From an uncultured Cytophagales bacterium (lineage in GTDB: Bacteria; Bacteroidota; Bacteroidia; Cytophagales; Cyclobacteriaceae), in assembly GCA_913057175.1 (NCBI GenBank), contig CAJXNP010000011.1:1-64000 (forward strand): a stretch of DNA of 64,000 nt. Reading direction: 5' to 3'. Made by a program: the position numbers and the translations under genes. Under the pieces are notes generated by a model, which ran no database searches, was not told the DNA's origin, and saw only the letters and a program-made list of their open reading frames with translations. Below are positions 57,261 to 64,000 of the stretch, piece after piece (position 1 is the stretch's first letter; each line of letters starts with the position of its first letter).

Positions 57261-57491
57261 TAATGGAGTCCCATCTAAAAGCTATGTTGTCTTAGTGGAT
57301 TACTATGGAGTTTTAGTGAATAGTCATGGAGTCTTAGCGGATCATTACGGAGTTTTAGCCAATGATTATGGAGACTTAGTGTTAAGTTATGGAATCTTAG
57401 TCAATGGTTATGGAGTCTAAGTGAAAGGTTATGGAGCTTTAGTGATAAGCTATGGAGTCTTAGCCATTGGTTATAGAACCTTAGTGAAAGG
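57261..57491. repeat. Minisatellite, about eleven 21-bp units
   Basis: Units of the type TTATGGAGTCTTAGTGAATGG repeat about eleven times. In one plus-strand frame they encode heptads such as YGVLVNG. The frame stays in phase because 21 is a multiple of three, but an in-frame TAA in copy 7 (57418-57420) cuts it. No promoter or signal peptide goes with it, so I do not call a gene. Confidence 0.8.
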
Positions 57492-58066
57492 TTAGGTTGG
57501 TTTGGTGGCTTTTAAGGTTTTTGGTTGATAATTGAACCTGCTACATTTGACTGAACAGTAAGTTAAGCATATAAGGTTTAACACCAAATCCGGTTTACAT
57601 AACATCGGGCGAGACGCACTTATATCGCGGCAGATTGTTCGAAAGGCATGGATTTGCCAGAGGAAGTCAAACCACAGTAAACGATATTCTCATCAATTGT
57701 CATATCCCTTTTTCGATCAGTCATTCAAGTTATATTTTATGGATACAATTCATTGAATTGAAATCAATCCGATGAACAATAGATTTATTGGGTAAATAAT
57801 AAATTGTTATTTCATTTGTTATTGTAGGAAAAATCATCAGTAAAAACCTTCTATCCATTCCTACAACTTCATTCAATGAATTGAAATGAACTATTTTATA
57901 TCTCTTTAAGAATTGAACCAACATCTAATCCTAAATTATTCTTTTAAATTTTTCTTGTTTCATAACAAAAAGGTCAGTATAATGAATCAGGATTTAGCAT
58001 CCATTTTAAATGTTAATATCTAACAGTAAATTTTGATTATTTTTCAACAACCTAACCCGGAAATTT
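57492..58066. other. AT-rich intergenic stretch with inverted repeats
   Basis: No gene is supported. A perfect 13-bp inverted repeat (CAATTCATTGAAT at 57746-57758, complement at 57871-57883) encloses a second, inner pair, TGTAGGAA/TTCCTACA. It may be a remnant of a small mobile element or a folded RNA. Confidence 0.45.
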
Positions 58067-59296
58067 TTGAAAAATTTTGATGTGATCATTGTTGGTGCCG
58101 GTCCCGCAGGAATTGCCTGCGCCCTTTCTCTTATCCGAACCAAACTATCGGTGCTGATTGTTGAAAAGGAGCTTTTTCCCCGCGATAAGATCTGCGGAGA
58201 CGCTCTAAGCGCTGATGTCATCAACCAGATCCGGACTTTCTTTCCTGAGATCTATCCTGAATTTATCAAATTGCGTTCTGCCGCTCCTTCTTATGGCATA
58301 AAATTCTCCTCGCCCAATGATGACTCTCTTGAAATAGGTTTTTCCAAACACATGGATGCCGCTCCCGGATATATTTGCAAAAGAATTGATTTTGACAATT
58401 TCCTTTTTCAGAAATTAACTGACCTTGCGCCAGACAGGTTTACCATCCAGGAAGGTTTTAAAATTGACGAAATTACCCATACAGATGATTTTGTTTCCAT
58501 AAAAGGGGAAGGCGAGACATACACTGCAAAAATCATCGTTGGATGTGATGGCATGAAAAGCCTTGTAAAGAAAACTTTCCAGGGATCCACTATCGAAAAA
58601 AAACATTACTGTGCCGGAATCAGAGCTTATATGAAAGGTGTGGATAACATTTCGAACGGAAATTTTATCGAATTGCATTTTATTAGTGATGTTTTGCCCG
58701 GTTATTTCTGGATCTTCCCCCTACCAGACAATACCGCCAATGTCGGTCTTGGATTACTTTCCAATGAAATTTCTGAGAGAAAGCTCAATCTGAAAGAGAT
58801 ATTCAATGAAATCATCAATTTTCATCCGGAAATTTCTCAAAGATTTAAAAATGCTGAAATGATAGACAATATAAAGGGCTTTGGACTGCCTCTTGGTTCA
58901 AAAAAAAGGAAGTTATCCGGCCATCGTTACCTCCTGACAGGCGACGCTGCAGGACTGATTGATCCTTTCACTGGTGAAGGGATTGGGAATGCTTTGAGGA
59001 GTGGACGATTTGCAGCCGATCACATACAAAAATGTTTTGTTAAAAATGACTTTTCAGGAAAGTTCAATTTGGAATATGACCAGTATGTCTATCAAAAAAT
59101 GTGGCGGGAGTTGCGGATCAGCCGGGGCATTCAAAAGCTTCTCAATTATCCATTTTTATTTAATTATGTTATAAAAAAGGCGCAAAAGAATCCATCTCTT
59201 AAAAAGCTTCTCACCAGCATGCTGGATGATGTTGATATCAAAGAGGAATTGCTTTCCATAAAATTTTACGTGAAACTTCTTTTTAACAAATATTGA
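58067..59296 (+). CDS. Geranylgeranyl-reductase-family FAD oxidoreductase
   Basis: 409 residues. The N-terminal FAD site is IIVGAGPAGIACALSL, followed by RDKICGDALS, and the second FAD block is LLTGDAAGLIDPFTGEGIG at about 288-306. Family members reduce isoprenoid double bonds or act as related monooxygenases; a menaquinone- or lipid-related role is possible but unproven. The only start codon before the FAD site is TTG at 58067, since an in-frame stop lies at 58034. It stands between two gene-free intervals. Confidence 0.85.
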   Translation: MKNFDVIIVGAGPAGIACALSLIRTKLSVLIVEKELFPRDKICGDALSADVINQIRTFFPEIYPEFIKLRSAAPSYGIKFSSPNDDSLEIGFSKHMDAAPGYICKRIDFDNFLFQKLTDLAPDRFTIQEGFKIDEITHTDDFVSIKGEGETYTAKIIVGCDGMKSLVKKTFQGSTIEKKHYCAGIRAYMKGVDNISNGNFIELHFISDVLPGYFWIFPLPDNTANVGLGLLSNEISERKLNLKEIFNEIINFHPEISQRFKNAEMIDNIKGFGLPLGSKKRKLSGHRYLLTGDAAGLIDPFTGEGIGNALRSGRFAADHIQKCFVKNDFSGKFNLEYDQYVYQKMWRELRISRGIQKLLNYPFLFNYVIKKAQKNPSLKKLLTSMLDDVDIKEELLSIKFYVKLLFNKY

Positions 59297-59792
59297 ATAG
59301 CATTACTTCCAAATTTTCAGTATTACGTGAACTGTGGATCGTAAAAGCTTTCAAGGAAGTTTAAAATGCAATATAACTTGCATTCAATCAAGATAATCCC
59401 ACATATTATCCAACCATTAAAAGAGGGCCAACTATTGAATTGCCGGGTGGCTTTAGCCCCGGAAAGGAGTGAAAGGTTTTACGGCTTTAGCCACACTTGT
59501 TATTTATCCGGGTGAGAAGCCTGGTTTAAAATTTTTTGGCTAAAGCCATAAGAGCAGAGTTTCATTTTTACTCTGGGCTAAAGCCAAAGGGCAATTGAAA
59601 TTATGTAATTTAAAATGTGACAAAGTAGGTTAGACAGAGGGATCAAGCTGAAACTAAAAACCCAGATTCGGTCTGACGGCTTTAACAACAGATCGGAAAA
59701 TGGCTTTCCTTACTGTCGAGCCGCCTGACCATTTATTACCCTTTTGGAAAGATCATGGTTGACATGACATTCAACTGACTTTCCATAACCAA
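59297..59792. repeat. Interval with four REP-type GGCTTTAGCC elements
   Basis: No gene is supported in this stretch. GGCTTTAGCC is found at 59449-59458 and 59483-59492, and its complement GGCTAAAGCC at 59538-59547 and 59576-59585. Pairing of the two arms could give a long hairpin or a cruciform. The motif is a known kind of dispersed repeat in Bacteroidota. Confidence 0.7.
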
Positions 59793-60866
59793 TCAATTCT
59801 TACAGGAGGAAAAAAATGTCTTCGTAACTGTGTATTGATTTTGGAGATTTTCAAATCCCTGATTCAAATAATAAAGTATTTCCTCGCGGTAGCGATCCTC
59901 CAGGTATTGACAATTTTTAATAAGACTTTCCAGTTCATCTCTCTTGTCCATAAAAAACCTGATGTTTTCGTTAAACAATTCCTCCGGTTGACAGCTTCCC
60001 ATGAATAATCGCTGCTTTACATCTTCAATTCTCAATTTTTCATTTGGTATGGCATAAGGCGTATTGACCATCCCCGAATAATCAAAATCATAAGGAATAG
60101 CGATCATTTCCTCCTTGGTCAGGTCGCTTCTTCTAAAAATTTTCATGTTGTGGATAGATGAAATATCAAAGTCAGTATTCCCAATTAAGTATTGAAAAAT
60201 TGAAGTTCTGTTTTCCAGGACGCTATCCATTAATGCCAATGAATACCCTTCCTTTTCGATGATAAAGCCTCCCAATCTTTCCATTAATTGTTCATCAGGC
60301 TCAATCAAAATGGCAAGTGATTGATATTCATCATTATTTCTACCGGTATCGATATAAGTAAGATCAATCAGGCGAACACGAAAACTATATGGGCTAACAA
60401 GGTTATACATCTTGTATGTGAGGTATTCCGCCACAATATACTTTTCATACGTACTTTGCATGCGGCAATTGTTCACCAGCTTGATCTTATCAAACTCTTT
60501 CAGTGACGTCAGAATCGCATCTTTCTTTTTAAAATTCAGTTTAATCGGGGGAAAATAGCAGGATTTCAAGCGGAAATTTCCCCTGGTCTTTATCTGGATC
60601 TTTCTTTCCAATTTCACAGAATCAAATAGGTCAATATTCAGAATTGCCTCCTGATATTTGTCCTTATATTTTTGCTTGATAAGATTTTTAAAGTCTGACT
60701 TAAGAGTGACTTTTAACACCTTGTCATCATTAAATATGTCCAGGGTATCCGCTATCTTTTGGATCTTGCTTTGAAATTCAGGGTAATGTTGAACCAAAGA
60801 ATCGAAATCGTGTTGTGCCAGAGAAATAAGTGGTAAAATGGTTAATAATACGGCAAGATTTTTCAT
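59793..60866 (-). CDS. Secreted CotH/atypical-kinase-like protein
   Basis: 357 residues with a signal peptide (to about residue 18). The mature part resembles the CotH family of secreted protein kinase-like proteins: TRGNFRLKSC at 94-103, IKLVNNC at 128-134, IGNTDFD at 228-234 and PYDFDYSG at 258-265 supply the expected catalytic Asn/Asp pattern. No membrane helix follows. It stands alone and convergent with the flavoprotein. Its substrate is unknown, and it may be a pseudokinase. I assign the fold from these motifs, without an alignment. Confidence 0.6.
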   Translation of the reverse strand: MKNLAVLLTILPLISLAQHDFDSLVQHYPEFQSKIQKIADTLDIFNDDKVLKVTLKSDFKNLIKQKYKDKYQEAILNIDLFDSVKLERKIQIKTRGNFRLKSCYFPPIKLNFKKKDAILTSLKEFDKIKLVNNCRMQSTYEKYIVAEYLTYKMYNLVSPYSFRVRLIDLTYIDTGRNNDEYQSLAILIEPDEQLMERLGGFIIEKEGYSLALMDSVLENRTSIFQYLIGNTDFDISSIHNMKIFRRSDLTKEEMIAIPYDFDYSGMVNTPYAIPNEKLRIEDVKQRLFMGSCQPEELFNENIRFFMDKRDELESLIKNCQYLEDRYREEILYYLNQGFENLQNQYTVTKTFFSSCKN

Positions 60867-61351
60867 GTGCGATGATTCTACTACTAAATTTAAATCAATT
60901 TCGAATAAAACATTTATACAATCCTGATTTATTAAAAAAGCTTTCTTCTAACTTCCATATTATGTGCAAGACCGATCATTCACGAAATGGAATAACATAA
61001 AAGCAATCCATTTGATGAATAGCTTTATGGTATTTGTTGGACATTTTTTCTAAAAAATAATGTTGAAATGATTAAAATATAGTTAATAATAATTACTACT
61101 TTCAATATCTAACTAAACCAACACACCATCATGCGACTATCAAAAGATTCCAGAAGAAATAAGAAATTCAATATTTCAGAAAAATCTAAGATACTGAAAG
61201 ATAAAAGGGTGCTTTCTTCAGGCACTGGTTTTAAAGGTTTTTTTCTTCAGAAACTCGAATTTCAATATTGATTATTTATTAAAGAACAATTCCCTTTTTC
61301 TTTTTTAATAATTTATAAATTTGGCACTCATAAATTAATCAACCGCATAAT
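60867..61351. other. Intergenic stretch with one small possible gene
   Basis: Besides the frame at 61131-61271 (listed next) I see only AT-rich DNA, which should contain the promoter of the polyamine operon. Confidence 0.4.
61131..61271 (+). CDS. Possible 46-residue basic peptide
   Basis: An ATG-started frame, MRLSKDSRRNKKFN onward, very rich in Lys and Arg. It lies 80 bases before the polyamine gene at 61352. There is no family match I recognise; it may be a leader peptide, a small cytosolic protein, or chance. Confidence 0.3.
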   Translation: MRLSKDSRRNKKFNISEKSKILKDKRVLSSGTGFKGFFLQKLEFQY

Positions 61352-62549
61352 ATGAGTAAGATTATTATTATTGGAGCTGGAGGAGTAAGTAATGTTGTCG
61401 CAAAGAAATGTGCACGTGAAAAGGATGTGTTTTCTGAAATTCTGATAGCCAGCCGCACAAAGTCAAAGTGTGACGCTATTGCCAATGAAATCAGTGAGCA
61501 GAAAGTTCATACGACCCAGGTCGATGCTGATAAAGCCGATGAAGTAGTTTCATTGATCAAGGATTTCAATCCAGAAATGATCATCAATGTTGCCTTGCCC
61601 TATCAGGACCTTGCAATCATGGATGCATGTCTGGCAACAGGAGTTCATTACCTCGACACTGCTAACTATGAACCTAAAGATGTAGCAAAATTTGAATATG
61701 GCTGGCAATGGGCTTATCACGACCGTTTCAAAGATGCCGGTATCATGGCTTTATTGGGTTGCGGATTCGATCCTGGAGTAACGGGAGTTTTCACTGCTTA
61801 TGCCCTCAAGCATCACTTTGATGAAATCAATTATCTCGATATTGTCGATTGCAATGCGGGGGATCATGGAAAGGCCTTTGCTACTAATTTCAACCCGGAA
61901 ATCAATATTCGGGAGATTACGCAGAAAGGAAAATACTGGAAAAATGGTCAGTGGGAAGAAATAGATCCAATGTCCATTCACATGCCGATCGATTACCCTA
62001 ATGTTGGTCCGAAGGAATCTTATCTTCTTTACCACGAGGAGCTGGAATCGTTGGTTAAAAACATTCCTACCATTAAGCGGGCTCGTTTCTGGATGACTTT
62101 TTCACCCAATTATATCAATCACCTGCAGGTATTGCAAAACGTAGGCATGACAAGCATTGAACCCGTTAAGTTTCAGGGTGTAGAGATTGTACCACTTCAA
62201 TTTTTGAAAGCGCTGCTTCCGGAACCTAGTACACTTGGTGAAAATTATACCGGAGAGACTTCTATCGGATGCCAGATCAAAGGTAAAAAAGATGGAAAAG
62301 ATCAAACCTACTTCATCTGGAATAATTGCAAACACCAGGATGCCTACGACGATGTAAAAGGTCAGGGGGTCGCCTATACAACCGGAGTTCCAGCCATGAT
62401 AGGCGCCAAAATGATGCTGGAAGGAAAGTGGAAAAAAGCAGGAGTTTACAATGTCGAACAGTTTGATCCCGATCCATTTTTAGATGACCTCAACATTTAC
62501 GGGTTGCCCTGGCACGAAAAAGTAAATGCAAAACTGGCGTTTGATGACT

Positions 62550-62557
<8 letters not shown>
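61352..62557 (+). CDS. Carboxyspermidine/carboxynorspermidine dehydrogenase
   Basis: 401 residues of the saccharopine-dehydrogenase-like fold. A Rossmann opening IIIGAGGVSNVVAKKC, the LDTANYEP block near 100 and GCGFDPGVTGVF near 140 match the NADPH enzymes that join aspartate semialdehyde with a diamine to make carboxyspermidine or carboxynorspermidine. The length and the next gene confirm the role. It is the first gene of a two-gene operon overlapping nspC. Confidence 0.92.
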
Positions 62558-63704
<1,147 letters not shown>

Positions 63705-63710
63705 TAAAAT

Positions 63711-63813
63711 TAGTTGGCAGTTGGCAAAGAGCAGTTGGCAATTTGGTTTATTCGTCCTACCACTGGTTTGAGCAAAAGACACATTGCCAACTGCCAACTG
63801 CATTTGCCAACTT
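63711..63813. repeat. Inverted repeat of AGTTGGCA units after nspC
   Basis: TAGTTGGCAGTTGGCAA on the left is mirrored by TTGCCAACTGCCAACT on the right, across a 60-base loop. It may work as a terminator of the polyamine operon, and belongs to a REP-like family. Confidence 0.7.
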
Positions 63814-63865
63814 TTTCCTATAAGATCTTAATTGAAAGGAAAATATTATTTTTTATCATTATGAT

Positions 63866-64000
63866 ATGAAGCCCGGGAGAATAACCCTTTTACTCTTTTT
63901 TTGCCTGAATTTTTCAATAGTGTCAGCTATAAACCATTCAGAATATGGTGAAATAACAAAGCCAGAGATCAACTTAAAAGAATGCAGCTTTGAAAGAGAT
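63866..64000 (+). CDS. Start of a DUF3857-type exported protein (partial)
   Basis: 45 codons run to the window edge. A signal peptide (about residues 1-21) is followed by EYGEITKPEINLKECSFERD, which matches the opening of DUF3857/transglutaminase-like exported proteins of Bacteroidota. The rest is outside the window. The ATG at 63866 is used because the one at 63861 meets a stop at once. Confidence 0.7.
   Translation, partial: MKPGRITLLLFFCLNFSIVSAINHSEYGEITKPEINLKECSFERD

Noticed and set aside
57261-57491. CRISPR-like array
   Set aside because: The units are contiguous and of one kind, with no spacers between them and no cas genes nearby.
57730-57924. 64-codon minus-strand frame
   Set aside because: It lies inside the AT-rich inverted-repeat stretch and has no signal, motif or coding character.
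59805-59817. AGGAGG before an ATG on the plus strand
   Set aside because: It lies in the 3' end of the minus-strand CotH-like gene and the plus-strand frame is very short.

Overview
The window is from a chromosome of a Bacteroidota bacterium, most likely from the Cytophagia side of the phylum, though the sequence does not fix the genus. The reasons are a SusC/SusD pair, many lipoproteins with short Cys-ending signal peptides, a 7TMR-DISM sensor, BetR-type and Nudix-type regulators, moderate AT content, almost no Shine-Dalgarno sequences, and intergenic DNA full of short inverted repeats. I see no rRNA, tRNA, CRISPR array, prophage or complete insertion sequence.

Region 1 (1-12,600) is mixed. 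It holds a small membrane protein and a phosphodiester-glycosidase gene broken by one extra base in a homopolymer. A sulfatase-GH2 pair is transcribed away from a large cytochrome c/propeller lipoprotein. An AraC-type membrane regulator sits with a membrane-anchored DJ-1/PfpI protein, and a TetR regulator with an AhpD-like protein, the latter two sharing matching operator-like palindromes.

Region 2 (12,597-31,967) is the centrepiece: a minus-strand polysaccharide utilisation locus of nine genes. In transcription order it encodes SusC, SusD, a LamG surface lipoprotein, two GH144 lipoproteins, a GH172 (DUF2961) enzyme, a GH43-like enzyme, a third GH144 enzyme with N-terminal accessory domains, and a GH3 beta-glucosidase. 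GH144 enzymes cut beta-1,2-glucan and GH3 can finish the oligosaccharides, so a beta-1,2-glucan-type substrate is the best guess. GH172 and GH43 hint at furanose decorations. Just upstream lies an unusual regulator: a periplasmic/7TM sensor fused through a coiled coil to the zinc-ribbon and HTH part of an IS1595-type transposase, without the nuclease.

Region 3 (32,200-45,300) has a non-SusC TonB-dependent receptor, a DUF4199 membrane protein, a Tat-exported Gfo/Idh/MocA oxidoreductase and a BetR-type regulator. A compact cellobiose operon follows (Nudix-family regulator, SSS sodium symporter, GH94 cellobiose phosphorylase), then a PAS/HisKA protein that lacks an ATPase domain.

Region 4 (45,500-64,000) is mostly housekeeping: a glpK-glpD-glpF glycerol operon, a PA0069-type radical SAM protein, Hsp20, DUF5996, and a very large outer-membrane protein joining a phosphoesterase-like, a kinase-like and a surface-antigen beta-barrel part. 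After these come a YciI-like protein, a repeat-rich 1.4 kb stretch with an 11-copy 21-bp minisatellite, a geranylgeranyl-reductase-like flavoprotein, a secreted CotH-like protein, and the two last enzymes of the carboxyspermidine/carboxynorspermidine polyamine route. The window ends inside a DUF3857-type gene.
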